64,000 nucleotides of DNA from Vibrio sp. 99-70-13A1. GTDB lineage: Bacteria; Pseudomonadota; Gammaproteobacteria; Enterobacterales; Vibrionaceae. The notes beneath the pieces are model-generated. The model did not search any database. It was not told the DNA's origin and saw only the letters and a program-made list of their open reading frames with translations. The stretch is taken from contig NZ_VTXD01000006.1 of the NCBI RefSeq assembly GCF_013114625.1, forward strand, positions 103,638-167,637, read 5' to 3'. Positions 46,102-55,294 of the stretch are shown one piece after another. The first letter of the stretch is position 1. Each line of letters begins with the position of its first letter. The translations under genes and the position numbers were made by a program.

Positions 46102-46941
46102 ATGATTCGATTAATAGCAATAGATAACCCAAGACTTGCTCAAGCATTTATTGATTATATGGACTCTCGCCGCATCCCAATCCAATTGGCTCCAGATGGA
46201 GAGGGGAAGTTCGCTCTATGGCTAACAGACAATCAATATCAAATTGAAGCTGAATCAGAACTACAACGTTTCTTAGCTGAACCCACTCATGCTCGTTATC
46301 AAGCTGCATCTTGGAATATGGCGGAAACTCGTAAGAATAACCTGCATTACCGTACCCCTAGCTTTATCAGCATGATTAAAGCGAAAGCAGGACCTGTAAC
46401 CTTGAGCTTAATGGTTGTGTGTATTGTCATTTTTGCATTACAACAGGTAGGTTTTGGAAACGAAATTTTTTCTGCTTTGCATTTCCCTGCCGTTGAAGGG
46501 CAGCAGTGGCAGTTATGGCGCTGGCTCAGCCATGCTGTACTCCATTTCTCTGCTATGCACATCGCTTTTAATATTTTGTGGTGGTGGCAGTTAGGTGGAG
46601 ACATCGAGAAGAGACTTGGTGGTTTGAAACTTCTGCAAATCTTTGTTGTATCTTCAGCTTTATCTGGCGCAGGTCAGTATTGGATAGAAGGGGCTAACTT
46701 TGGTGGCTTGTCTGGGGTTGTTTATGCTCTGGTTGGTTACTTATGGTTATTGAGTGTTAGAGCACCACAATTAGGCTTAGGTATTCAAAAGCAAGTTGTT
46801 GGCTTTATGCTTATCTGGTTAGCATTGGGCTATGTTCAACCATTTATGGCGATAGCGAATACGGCTCATTTAGCGGGTTTGCTTTCGGGCATTGCTCTTG
46901 GTTGGCTAGATGCAGCTAAGAGCTCTCAAAATCGTACATAG
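46102..46941 (+). CDS. glpG: Rhomboid intramembrane serine protease GlpG
   Basis: 279 aa. Cytoplasmic N-terminal domain (1-90), then six membrane segments. Catalytic Ser204 in GGLSGVVYALVGY and His256 in NTAHLAGLLSG; the HxxxN-type motif HIAFNILWWWQLG in TM2 region completes the site. It cleaves membrane proteins within the bilayer. A terminator follows. Confidence 0.95.
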   Translation: MIRLIAIDNPRLAQAFIDYMDSRRIPIQLAPDGEGKFALWLTDNQYQIEAESELQRFLAEPTHARYQAASWNMAETRKNNLHYRTPSFISMIKAKAGPVTLSLMVVCIVIFALQQVGFGNEIFSALHFPAVEGQQWQLWRWLSHAVLHFSAMHIAFNILWWWQLGGDIEKRLGGLKLLQIFVVSSALSGAGQYWIEGANFGGLSGVVYALVGYLWLLSVRAPQLGLGIQKQVVGFMLIWLALGYVQPFMAIANTAHLAGLLSGIALGWLDAAKSSQNRT

Positions 46942-47069
46942 TTATTATAGATAGGCTATGCATCGATAGGTAATGTATGACCAATTTTGGTTTTCATTGT
47001 CGGCGTTTGATGGCTGAAGTTACTCTGCAATCTATTTTGGCGATAAAGCTATAATCAAAAAACAATAAT

Positions 47070-47097
47070 AAAAAAGCGGCTTGATAGCCGCTTTTTT
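47070..47097. terminator. Bidirectional terminator between glpG and the FliL-like gene
   Basis: Twelve-bp perfect stem 47070-47081 / 47086-47097, loop TGAT, flanked by A and T runs. Confidence 0.92.
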
Positions 47098-47109
47098 AAT
47101 GAATGTAAT

Positions 47110-47520
47110 TTATTGATACAAATATTTAGTAAACAGTAAATCTGCAATTACTGTTTTGCCAGTTTCTGGCAGTAAAATTTTGTTCAAATGATCGACTAAA
47201 TTTTTTCTTAAGTCTTCACGACCAGAAAGAGACTTGATGGTGTCTTCACTCTGTTTACCAAGAAGTTCAATCACAGCATCTCTGATCAAAGGCTGATGCA
47301 ATTCAATTGATTCAAGGTCGATACTATTTGCGACCATGATATCGATACGAACTTGAATGTAGCCAAGCTTCTTACCTTTTGTGTGGAAATTAGTCGTTAG
47401 ATCCGGCTCAAGCGTAAAGTATGCAAGTTGAGGCGTTGCATTTTCTTCTTCTGCAAAGCTTGGTACCGAAAAAAGTAGGCTAATCGCGAGAATTATTTGG
47501 GTTACATAACGTTTGTGCAT
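47110..47520 (-). CDS. FliL-like secreted/periplasmic protein
   Basis: 136 aa. Cleavable signal peptide (MHKRYVTQIILAISLLFSVPSFA-E) followed by a FliL-type domain: LEPDLTTNFHTKGKKLGYIQVRIDIMV and LRKNLVDHLNKILLPETGKTVIADLLFTKYLYQ, the characteristic C-terminal pattern. Flagellar FliL keeps an uncleaved anchor and sits in a fli operon; this one is isolated beside ubiC, so it is a paralogue that may act in motility or have another envelope role. Confidence 0.78.
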   Translation of the reverse strand: MHKRYVTQIILAISLLFSVPSFAEEENATPQLAYFTLEPDLTTNFHTKGKKLGYIQVRIDIMVANSIDLESIELHQPLIRDAVIELLGKQSEDTIKSLSGREDLRKNLVDHLNKILLPETGKTVIADLLFTKYLYQ

Positions 47521-47681
47521 ATTTCTGACTTTTCTTTAGTTTAATCGCGATATTCGAAACGCGTTTGTCTTGTTACAATGAACGGTCTAAATCTAAATAC
47601 GTTTATAACATAGCTAATGGTTAATTGTGGTCATTAGTTGCAGGTTTATTGTACGCGTAAAGCCACTTATTGAATACTAGT

Positions 47682-48221
47682 ATGAATCAGTCAATACCGC
47701 TCTATCTGAATTTGTTAATGAATGTCGATTGGCAAAATACCGAAACATTCGCTTTTCCAAGCAAAACTGCAAAGCGGTGGCTTATGGAGCAAGGGTCGCT
47801 TTCTCGTTTACTAGAGAAGCATTGCCAACACCTGTCAGTTGAGCTTTTACACAACCAAGTTATTGAAAGTTCACTTTTGAAAGAAGATGAAGAAAATCTG
47901 CTTTCCTCTTCAGATTGTTTGCTACGTAAGGTGATTTTACAAGGTGATGATGCTGAGTGGGTGATCGGGCGAACGTTAATTCCACGTATCACCCTTGAAG
48001 ATCAAAGCTATGACCTTTCCCAGCAGGGCAATATCCCTTTAGGGCTAACGGTATTTAGCGCTGAAAATGTTAAAAGAGATGCGTTGCAAGTCGGTTGGGT
48101 GGAAATGGACGGTGTTCGTTTATTAGCTCGCCGTTCTCGCTTATGGATGAATCATAAGCCTATGCTTGTCGCTGAACTTTTCTTACCTGAATCACCAATT
48201 TATGCCAAGGAGAATGTGTAA
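47682..48221 (+). CDS. ubiC: Chorismate pyruvate-lyase
   Basis: Removes pyruvate from chorismate to give 4-hydroxybenzoate, the first ubiquinone step. About 179 aa from ATG 47682; the frame extends four codons to TTG 47670. Family signatures: LTDNQ-type start replaced by a short leader, LLRKVILQGDDAEWVIGRTLIP (Arg/Glu region), and GNIPLGLTVF. Directly abuts ubiA (stop and start adjacent). Confidence 0.92.
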   Translation: MNQSIPLYLNLLMNVDWQNTETFAFPSKTAKRWLMEQGSLSRLLEKHCQHLSVELLHNQVIESSLLKEDEENLLSSSDCLLRKVILQGDDAEWVIGRTLIPRITLEDQSYDLSQQGNIPLGLTVFSAENVKRDALQVGWVEMDGVRLLARRSRLWMNHKPMLVAELFLPESPIYAKENV

Positions 48222-49076
48222 ATGCTTGCCACCAAAGCGAAAGCGTATTGGCAATTAACGCGAATGGATCGCCCAATTGGAACGTTATTATTGCTATGGC
48301 CAACCTTATGGGCATTGGTTATCGCCGCGGAAGGCATGCCAAGCATAAATGTACTGATTGTGTTTATCTTAGGCGTGTTTTTAATGCGCTCGGCTGGGTG
48401 TGTTATCAATGACTTTGCTGATCGTAAAGTAGATGGTCACGTTAAGCGAACTAAAAACCGACCTTTGCCATCAGGCGTAGTCACGAGTAAAGAAGCCATT
48501 GGGTTATTTATTATCTTAGCCGTGGTTTCATTTTTACTTGTGCTAACAATGAATCCACTAACGGTGAAGCTTTCTTTTGCAGGAATCGGGCTGGCATTTA
48601 TTTACCCATTCATGAAGCGCTTTACCCATCTTCCTCAACTGTTTCTTGGGCTTGCTTTTAGTTGGGCAATACCAATGGCTTGGGCAGCTCAAACTAATGA
48701 ACTGCCTAATATCGTTTGGTTTATCTTTGCGATTAACGCTCTGTGGACGATCGCTTATGACACACAGTATGCAATGGTAGATAGGGATGATGATTTAAAG
48801 ATTGGCATCAAATCTACGGCTATTTTATTCGGGCGTTTTGATAAGTTAACCATAGGTTTGCTTCAGTTAATCACTCTAGCGATGTTGATTGCTTTAGGTA
48901 TGCATTACCAGTTAGGTGATAGCTTTTACTGGAGCTTATTGGTAGTTGGTAGCCTGTTTGTTTATCAGCAACATTTGATGCGCCATCGTGATAGAGATTT
49001 ATGCTTTCAGGCATTCTTAAATAATAACTATGTAGGCATGGCGATAACGGTAGGCTTGCTGGTGGCATTCTGGTAG
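48222..49076 (+). CDS. ubiA: 4-Hydroxybenzoate octaprenyltransferase
   Basis: 284-aa inner-membrane prenyltransferase, attaching the polyprenyl tail to 4-hydroxybenzoate. Aspartate-rich motifs [18 protein letters not shown] and [19 protein letters not shown] bind Mg-diphosphate; about eight membrane segments. Follows ubiC without a gap. The terminator downstream is shared with plsB. Confidence 0.96.
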   Translation: MLATKAKAYWQLTRMDRPIGTLLLLWPTLWALVIAAEGMPSINVLIVFILGVFLMRSAGCVINDFADRKVDGHVKRTKNRPLPSGVVTSKEAIGLFIILAVVSFLLVLTMNPLTVKLSFAGIGLAFIYPFMKRFTHLPQLFLGLAFSWAIPMAWAAQTNELPNIVWFIFAINALWTIAYDTQYAMVDRDDDLKIGIKSTAILFGRFDKLTIGLLQLITLAMLIALGMHYQLGDSFYWSLLVVGSLFVYQQHLMRHRDRDLCFQAFLNNNYVGMAITVGLLVAFW

Positions 49077-49152
49077 TTAAACAGGCTCAGGTAACAGGTT
49101 AGATTAAGCTTGAAACACGTTATTTGAAGTGACTTAATAATATCAGCAAGAG

Positions 49153-49179
49153 AAAAGGCATCCAATGGATGCCTTTTTT
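49153..49179. terminator. Bidirectional terminator between ubiA and plsB
   Basis: Eleven-bp stem 49153-49163 / 49167-49177, loop AAT, followed by T run; A run on the other side. Confidence 0.9.
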
Positions 49180-49200
49180 GTCTTTATGGTTTACCTAAAA

Positions 49201-51642
49201 CTATTCATGCTCACTGGCTATTTCAGCTTGGTGAATACTTTCTTGAATCGTTAAACGAACTTCAGGGTAAAGCATTGAGTAGAGTAGGTAAGCGAACGGC
49301 TTAGTTTTCTCTAAGTCACAGTTACCATCTTCATCTAGGTATTGCTGTTGCTTTAATGTCGTAAACATTGCAGCAAATACACCTTTATCAAAGAACTCTG
49401 GAGCGTTGATACCATGAAGGCGACCAAGGCGTTGTGCAATGTCTTGGCTCTTTTGTTCCAATTCAGCTTTGTCTAACTCAGGAGTTTGAACCAGCAAGTT
49501 AAGCGCAATTGAGTAACGCTGCAAAGTTTCCGAAATTGTGCGACCTAATAGCATCAAAGGTTGGCTATTGGATTGGTTGATCGTGATTTCGTTTTCTTCA
49601 ACAACAATCATCCCTTGCTGAGCAAGCTCGGCGATAATGTCCGCTACAACGCAATCCAGTTTGTTTTCGTCATAACTTAAGAACAGCTCTTTCTTCAAGA
49701 ATGGATACAGAGTTGCGATATTCTTCTGGATAGTATCGATAGACAAACTACGCTGGCGAATGAGCATCTGCGCAATCAAAGAAGGCAGAGCAAATAAGTG
49801 GATGATGTTATTGCGGTAGTAAGTCATCAAAATGGATTGGTGACGGTCTAAAGAAATAATATCGCCCATAGAGTCCGATTCAATTAAGAACTTATCTAAC
49901 GACTCCGCGTGTTTTACCAAATCTTCTGCGCTATCTGTAGGGATAGTGTAAGTCGATGAGTAAGGTACATTTTTCAGGATCGATAGATAACATTCAATTT
50001 GTGACACAAGAGAGTCACGAGACAATGCGCGCTGGCGAGAAGCAAGCAAAGCGGTCGCACATAATGTCAGTGCGTTTGTCGCTGCAGCATCATTAATGTG
50101 TGTCATCATTTTAGTTGCAAGGTCATTCACAACAGGTGTCATCCATTGTGGTTTGTTTGCACCCATTGGGTCGATGTCTTGAGTCCACTCTGGAGCATGT
50201 TCATTTAAGTATTGGTTCAGCGGAATTGGCTCACCAAAGTTAACATAGCCTTGCCCAAAGTTTCTTAGCTTACGAATGGTGCGAATTACTAGGCTCGCAT
50301 TCTCTTTCTCTTTGCGTTTACCACGTAATTCTTTTGCGTAAGTACTTACTTCCATTACGTGCTCATAACCAATGTAGACAGGCACTAATGTTACTGGGCG
50401 ATCTAACCCTCGTAGCATTGCCTGAATGGTCATGGCTAGCATGCCTGTTTTGGCTTGAAGTAAACGACCTGTACGGGAACGACCACCTTCACTGAAGTAT
50501 TCAACTGAATAACCTTTAGTGAATAGCTCCGCTAAATATTCGCGGAAAATGGTTGAATAAAGTTTATTTCCTTTAAAGCTACGGCGAATAAAGAAAGCGC
50601 CACCACGACGGAAAATTGGTCCTGCCGGGAAGAAGTTAAGATTAATGCCTGCTGCAATATGAGGAGGAACCATACCTTCGTGATATAAGACGTATGAAAG
50701 CAGTAAGTAGTCCATGTGGCTGCGGTGACACGGTACATACACAATTTCATGACCATCTTGAGCAAGCTTACGAACTGTCGATGCATTGTTTATGTGCAAG
50801 CCTTGGTACAGCTTATTCCAAAGCCAACCCAGAAGCTTTTCACCACGTTTGATCAGCGAATAAGAAAAATCAGCTGCAATTTCATCCATGATGTCTTGCG
50901 CTTCTTTATTCGCTTTCTCAATTGAGATGTTCTTTGCTTTTGCTTCGTCTTCAATGGCTTTTTTGATGGCTTCTGATTTTAGAAGGCGATCAAACAACGC
51001 TTGGCGGCTAGGAAGGTTTGGACCTGAAGCCGCCAGTTTTTGACGAGAAAAGTGAATACGAGCGACACGCGCGAGTTTGTGCGCAATTGATGTATCCGTT
51101 CCGTGAGAATCTGCCATATAACGCAGTGAAACCACTGGGCTGAAACGAACCAAACAATCTCTACCCGCTAGTAGGACTGCTTTTGCTTTTTCAGGACCAT
51201 TCATTGCCTGTAAATACGGCTTTTGTTTGTTCTCTTTACCCGGTTTTCTACCCCAAAGTACGGTTGCGGGGATCACTTGAATATCCAGCTCTGTATCTTC
51301 ACCGTGCTGCTTTAGTAATTCACTAAACAGTTCAATAGACGAAGTAGGTACATACTCATCATTTTTAAGCAGTGTTGGGCGTGATGAGATAAACACATAG
51401 CGTTGCAGTGTTTTACCATTTAGCTCTAATGGGCTAAGTGGGTCAGGTAAGCCTAATTCAAGTGCGTGTTTTTGTAGAGTAAGTATGTCGACACTTGAAC
51501 GGAAAGGTAAGGCATACACAATCGGTTTATTTACATCAATGTTCAGCTCTTCAATCGGGTTAGAAGGAATAGAGGTTCCTTTTACTAATACCGATAAAGG
51601 AAGTTTCATTAATGAACGTGAAAAAGATTGTCCAGAAGACAT
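49201..51642 (-). CDS. plsB: Glycerol-3-phosphate acyltransferase
   Basis: First step of phospholipid synthesis at the inner membrane: acyl-CoA/ACP plus glycerol-3-phosphate to lysophosphatidate. 813 aa from ATG 51642 ([14 protein letters not shown]); a TTG six codons upstream is also open. Acyltransferase motif I HRSHMD (HX4D) within [20 protein letters not shown], motif [10 protein letters not shown], motif [15 protein letters not shown], motif [13 protein letters not shown] are all present. Divergent from lexA, as in E. coli. Confidence 0.96.
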   Translation of the reverse strand: MSSGQSFSRSLMKLPLSVLVKGTSIPSNPIEELNIDVNKPIVYALPFRSSVDILTLQKHALELGLPDPLSPLELNGKTLQRYVFISSRPTLLKNDEYVPTSSIELFSELLKQHGEDTELDIQVIPATVLWGRKPGKENKQKPYLQAMNGPEKAKAVLLAGRDCLVRFSPVVSLRYMADSHGTDTSIAHKLARVARIHFSRQKLAASGPNLPSRQALFDRLLKSEAIKKAIEDEAKAKNISIEKANKEAQDIMDEIAADFSYSLIKRGEKLLGWLWNKLYQGLHINNASTVRKLAQDGHEIVYVPCHRSHMDYLLLSYVLYHEGMVPPHIAAGINLNFFPAGPIFRRGGAFFIRRSFKGNKLYSTIFREYLAELFTKGYSVEYFSEGGRSRTGRLLQAKTGMLAMTIQAMLRGLDRPVTLVPVYIGYEHVMEVSTYAKELRGKRKEKENASLVIRTIRKLRNFGQGYVNFGEPIPLNQYLNEHAPEWTQDIDPMGANKPQWMTPVVNDLATKMMTHINDAAATNALTLCATALLASRQRALSRDSLVSQIECYLSILKNVPYSSTYTIPTDSAEDLVKHAESLDKFLIESDSMGDIISLDRHQSILMTYYRNNIIHLFALPSLIAQMLIRQRSLSIDTIQKNIATLYPFLKKELFLSYDENKLDCVVADIIAELAQQGMIVVEENEITINQSNSQPLMLLGRTISETLQRYSIALNLLVQTPELDKAELEQKSQDIAQRLGRLHGINAPEFFDKGVFAAMFTTLKQQQYLDEDGNCDLEKTKPFAYLLYSMLYPEVRLTIQESIHQAEIASEHE

Positions 51643-51660
51643 AAAGGTTCTCTGCCTCAA

Positions 51661-52050
51661 AAGTTAGGGAACAATAGTTATGTAGCTATGCTTAAGCGCA
51701 TCTCTATTTCAAACTGTAGAAGGTAAAAACCAAAGGTGAAATGGAGATAGGCCTAGGCGCAAATTTTAAGCGGAGCAAGAATACCAGAAACTGGTCGAAC
51801 CTTTTACTGGAATTAGTCATGTTGGCGTTAAGTTTAGTCAAAATCATTCATTGCCTGATTGATTATAGGCGGGGATTCATGAGTGGGTTACAAGGGTAAT
51901 TCAAACAAGCAGGTGCTTATATTTATAGAGATTAGAGGTGTGAGTATTATTTTGTGAATCTTTTCATGAGGTTTCGTGCGGTATTTTCTTTAAGTTGGTT
52001 AAGAATTACTTAAAATGAATTAAAAACAACCAATTGCTTTGCTTTTACGC
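51661..52050. other. plsB-lexA upstream region without a gene
   Basis: About 390 bp between the plsB start and the LexA boxes. No credible ORF, hairpin or repeat was noticed; it must hold the plsB promoter. Confidence 0.5.
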
Positions 52051-52055
52051 ACTCA

Positions 52056-52071
52056 CTGGATATACTCACAG
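52056..52071 (+). promoter_or_regulatory. LexA (SOS) box 1 upstream of lexA
   Basis: CTGGATATACTCACAG, one base off the CTGT-N8-ACAG core. Twenty bp centre-to-centre from box 2; the pair matches the autoregulated lexA promoter layout of E. coli. Confidence 0.88.
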
Positions 52072-52075
52072 TTAA

Positions 52076-52091
52076 CTGTATAAAAAGACAG
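52076..52091 (+). promoter_or_regulatory. LexA (SOS) box 2 upstream of lexA
   Basis: CTGTATAAAAAGACAG: perfect CTGT and ACAG ends with an AT-rich centre. It ends eight bases before the lexA ATG, overlapping the ribosome-binding region. Confidence 0.9.
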
Positions 52092-52098
52092 GTGACTC

Positions 52099-52719
52099 AT
52101 GAAGCCGTTAACGCCCCGCCAACAAGAAGTATTCAATCTTATTAAGAGTAAAATTGAAGACAGCGGTATGCCACCAACGCGTGCAGAGATTGCTCGTGAA
52201 CTTGGCTTCCGTTCTGCTAATGCAGCAGAAGAACATTTAAAAGCGCTTGCTCGTAAAGAAGCCATTGAGATTATCCCGGGAGCTTCTCGCGGTATTCGTA
52301 TTTTACTTGAAGATCCAGCTAATGATGATCAAGGGTTACCTTTGATTGGTCAGGTTGCCGCTGGTGAGCCAATTCTTGCGCAAGAGCATGTTGAAATGCA
52401 CTACCAAGTTGACCCTGGTATGTTTAAGCCTCAAGCCGATTTCTTACTTCGTGTAAATGGCGAGAGTATGAAAGACATCGGTATTATGGATGGCGATTTA
52501 CTTGCTGTGCATAAGACACAAGATGTTCGCGATGGTCAAGTTGTGGTTGCGCGCGTTGATGATGACGTAACGGTTAAACGCTTAGAACGTAAAGGATCAA
52601 CAGTGTTACTGCATGCTGAAAACGAAGAGTTTTCACCCATTCAAGTTGACCTTGAGTCGCAGCACTTAGCGATTGAAGGGCTAGCCGTTGGTATTATCCG
52701 TAATACTGATTGGATGTAA
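52099..52719 (+). CDS. lexA: LexA repressor
   Basis: SOS repressor, 206 aa. N-terminal winged helix ([20 protein letters not shown] ... [20 protein letters not shown]). Self-cleavage site Ala88-Gly89 in [10 protein letters not shown]. Catalytic Ser123 (NGESMKDIG) and Lys160 (VTVKRL). Two SOS boxes precede it; a dinF-like MATE gene lies two genes downstream, with a Fur-box methyltransferase in between. Confidence 0.97.
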   Translation: MKPLTPRQQEVFNLIKSKIEDSGMPPTRAEIARELGFRSANAAEEHLKALARKEAIEIIPGASRGIRILLEDPANDDQGLPLIGQVAAGEPILAQEHVEMHYQVDPGMFKPQADFLLRVNGESMKDIGIMDGDLLAVHKTQDVRDGQVVVARVDDDVTVKRLERKGSTVLLHAENEEFSPIQVDLESQHLAIEGLAVGIIRNTDWM

Positions 52720-52769
52720 TCGTTATAAGCTTCAAGCTGCTATTTATTAGCAATCATCAATTGTGATAC

Positions 52770-52784
52770 TGATATTCATTCTCA
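52770..52784. promoter_or_regulatory. Fur-like box 1 upstream of the methyltransferase
   Basis: TGATATT-C-ATTCTCA matches the 7-1-7 Fur consensus TGATAAT-N-ATTATCA at 13 of 15 positions (centre free). Starts 33 bp, about three helical turns, before box 2. Confidence 0.6.
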
Positions 52785-52802
52785 ATAGCTTGATGTTGTA
52801 AT

Positions 52803-52817
52803 TGATATTCATTATCA
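52803..52817. promoter_or_regulatory. Fur-like box 2 upstream of the methyltransferase
   Basis: TGATATT-C-ATTATCA differs from the 7-1-7 Fur consensus at a single position and lies 25 bp before the first ATG. Together with box 1 it predicts iron-dependent repression. Confidence 0.78.
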
Positions 52818-52842
52818 TCTTCTCTATGGTGACATAAGGAAG

Positions 52843-53691
52843 ATGATGATGCCCCGCCCAACGAAACCCGACTTACCCCTGCTAACAGCAAAGAAACCGT
52901 CTAAGCAAGAATTTCAAATTCCTGCTAGCTTGGTACAACCTCTTTGGTTTCGTAGCCGTGAAAGCTTAGTGGATAATGGGCTCGTTTATGATCCAATTGC
53001 TGCTCAAGCTTGTACCCGTTGCAAACTTGCCCCTGAATGTTTATCGGGCGATGTCGATCAACAACAACTTCTTCACGCCACATTAACTCAACTCTGTGAT
53101 TACCAAGTTCGTCATTTTATTTCCCAACACCCTGATGCGTGGATCATTAATGTTGGTGCTGGGCTCGATACTCGCTTTTATCGAATTGATAATGGACGTT
53201 GTCATTGGGTTGAGCTGGATGTCACTGAGAATTTAGTATGGCGACAACGTTTGTTCCATAAAAATGAACGCTATCAACTAGAATGCGGTTCAGTGGAAGA
53301 TATTAGTTGGCTCGACCACCTTAATATTCCTGAGCAGTCACCTGTTATGATCGTATGTGAGCATGCATTGCTTGATTGTAATGATAAGCAAACGGCACAC
53401 TTTATACAGAATTTAGGGCGTCACTTTGTTCATGCGGAAGCGTGCTTAGTTCTTGCTGGAGACAAAAGCTCGACGACATTAGGTCAAAAGCTTGGGGCAG
53501 GTCAGTATGCTCATGGTTTATCGTCACCTGCCGACAGCATCTTAAACTGGTTGCCTTGGGCTCAGTCGGTTAAGTCGTATTCTCCGCTTGATCAACAATG
53601 CAGTCGTTGGAAATTATGGCAACGATGGTTATGCAAGCTCTCTCAATTTAAAACGCGCTTAACGCCTCAGCTCATTCAAGTGAAGTGGTAA
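52843..53691 (+). CDS. LCM-family SAM-dependent methyltransferase with cysteine cluster, probably Fur-regulated
   Basis: 282 aa. Leucine-carboxyl-methyltransferase-type fold: INVGAGLDTRFYRID (SAM loop), HWVELDVTENLVWRQRL, and IVCEHALLD. Unusual is CTRCKLAPEC near residues 57-66 (Cys57, Cys60, Cys66), a possible metal or Fe-S site. There are three consecutive ATGs (52843, 52846, 52849); AAGGAAG spacing favours the second or third. Two Fur boxes precede it. Substrate unknown; iron/siderophore-linked methylation is a guess. Lies between lexA and the MATE gene. Confidence 0.75.
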   Translation: MMMPRPTKPDLPLLTAKKPSKQEFQIPASLVQPLWFRSRESLVDNGLVYDPIAAQACTRCKLAPECLSGDVDQQQLLHATLTQLCDYQVRHFISQHPDAWIINVGAGLDTRFYRIDNGRCHWVELDVTENLVWRQRLFHKNERYQLECGSVEDISWLDHLNIPEQSPVMIVCEHALLDCNDKQTAHFIQNLGRHFVHAEACLVLAGDKSSTTLGQKLGAGQYAHGLSSPADSILNWLPWAQSVKSYSPLDQQCSRWKLWQRWLCKLSQFKTRLTPQLIQVKW

Positions 53692-53705
53692 TCTCCCTTA
53701 ATAGC

Positions 53706-53729
53706 TTAGTAGATTAGTAGATTAGTAGA
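53706..53729. repeat. Three tandem copies of TTAGTAGA
   Basis: Perfect 8-bp repeat x3 plus a partial fourth (TTAGT), in the 147-bp gap between the methyltransferase and the MATE gene. Confidence 0.9.
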
Positions 53730-53838
53730 TTAGTCGACTAAGTTTAATGTCATTATGAACGCCAAATATCCTGCGACTTAAAAAGTAGTTCATGAAATAG
53801 GGCTAGGTTAGACTATCACCTCGTTAAAAGAGGTGCTC

Positions 53839-55200
53839 GTGAAGTCATTAAGTTCTCAATTCCAATCCATTCATCAAATCTTATTAGATCAAGCAATGCA
53901 CAAAAAGGTGCTGTTGCTTGCTATTCCTATGGTTTTATCCAATATCACAGTGCCTTTGCTTGGGCTGGTGGATGCCGCTGTGATTGGTCACTTAGAGCAT
54001 GCCTGGTATTTAGGTGGCGTTGCTCTGGGCGGTACGATGATCAGTGTGACCTTTTGGTTGCTTGGCTTTCTGAGGATGTCGACAACAGGGTTAGCTGCAC
54101 AATCCTTTGGGGCGAATGATACAAAGCAGTTAGGGCTTGTCTTTGTACAAGGCGTAATGATGGCTTTAGGCTTTGCTGGCGTATTTTTACTGCTACACGG
54201 TGTCGTGTCTGATGCAATATTTTCATTTAGCCAAGCAAGTGACGAAGTTAAACATTACGGGCAGCAGTACTTTTCTATTAGAGCGTGGAGCGCCCCAGCT
54301 TCATTAGTGAATTTTGTTATCTTAGGTTGGTTGCTTGGGACACAAAATGCGAAAGCACCGATGTGGATGGTCATTATTACTAACCTAACGAATATTATAT
54401 TTGATGTGTTATTCGTTATTGGTTTTGGTTGGCAAGTGGAAGGTGCTGCTCTTGCTTCGGTACTTGCTGATTACACAGGACTTCTTTTTGGATTAATCTG
54501 CGTGTGGCGTATTTGGGTTAAAAAGCAGTTACCTTCTTTATCTTCATTACTAGAACAAACGACCTATGGGCTAGGGCGCTTTGTAAAACTTAACCGAGAC
54601 ATATTTCTTCGTTCTTTGTGCCTGCAAGCCACTTTTACCTTTATGACTTTCCAAGGTGCCAGCTTTGGCGATGAAGTGGTTGCTGCCAACGCGGTGCTCA
54701 TGAGCTTTTTAATGATGATCTCTTATGGAATGGATGGCTTTGCCTACGCAATGGAAGCGATGGTCGGAAAAGCCATGGGAGCTAAGAGTAAGCATGAACT
54801 CAAGCAATCATTGGTTGGAACTTTCTTTTGGAGCCTCATTACGTGCATTTTACTGACCTTAGTATTTGGTGTTATGGGATCTAACTTGATCAATATGATC
54901 ACCACAATTCCAGAAGTAAAAGCCGAAGCATCCATCTATCTACCGTGGCTGGTTGCGATGCCGTTAGTGTCTATGTGGTGCTTCTTGCTCGATGGTATTT
55001 TTGTAGGGGCGACTAAAGGAAAAGACATGCGCAATAGCATGTTCGTAGCAACTTGCTCATTCTTTGTGATGTTTTACTTGGCAAGTGGTGCTGAAAATCA
55101 TGCTCTGTGGTTTGCGATGCTGAGTTTTATGGGGATGCGTGGGGTTGGTTTAGGTGTGCTGTTTATCCGACAATGGAAAAGAGGGGAATTTCTTGCCTGA
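53839..55200 (+). CDS. MATE family efflux transporter (DinF-like)
   Basis: Twelve-segment inner-membrane multidrug/cation antiporter. 453 aa from GTG 53839, which has GAGG five bases upstream; an in-frame GTG two codons earlier is the longer alternative. Internal repeat typical of MATE: ITVPLLGLVDAAVIGHL in the first half and AANAVLMSFLMMISYGMDGFAYAMEAMVGKAMG in the second. Position near lexA parallels E. coli lexA-dinF, so it is likely DinF, but no SOS box was seen directly in front of it. Substrate not predicted. Confidence 0.85.
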   Translation: MKSLSSQFQSIHQILLDQAMHKKVLLLAIPMVLSNITVPLLGLVDAAVIGHLEHAWYLGGVALGGTMISVTFWLLGFLRMSTTGLAAQSFGANDTKQLGLVFVQGVMMALGFAGVFLLLHGVVSDAIFSFSQASDEVKHYGQQYFSIRAWSAPASLVNFVILGWLLGTQNAKAPMWMVIITNLTNIIFDVLFVIGFGWQVEGAALASVLADYTGLLFGLICVWRIWVKKQLPSLSSLLEQTTYGLGRFVKLNRDIFLRSLCLQATFTFMTFQGASFGDEVVAANAVLMSFLMMISYGMDGFAYAMEAMVGKAMGAKSKHELKQSLVGTFFWSLITCILLTLVFGVMGSNLINMITTIPEVKAEASIYLPWLVAMPLVSMWCFLLDGIFVGATKGKDMRNSMFVATCSFFVMFYLASGAENHALWFAMLSFMGMRGVGLGVLFIRQWKRGEFLA

Positions 55201-55240
55201 ACTCGACTTCCTTTGACCGCCTTACCATCATTCATAAACA

Positions 55241-55275
55241 AAACAGCAAGCCATATTTAGCTTGCTGTTTTTGTA
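55241..55275. terminator. Bidirectional terminator between the MATE gene and sthA
   Basis: Eleven-bp stem 55241-55251 / 55260-55270, loop CATATTTA, then TTTTTG; A-rich on the other flank. Confidence 0.88.
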
Positions 55276-55294
55276 TAGGTTAGATGATTGAGCG

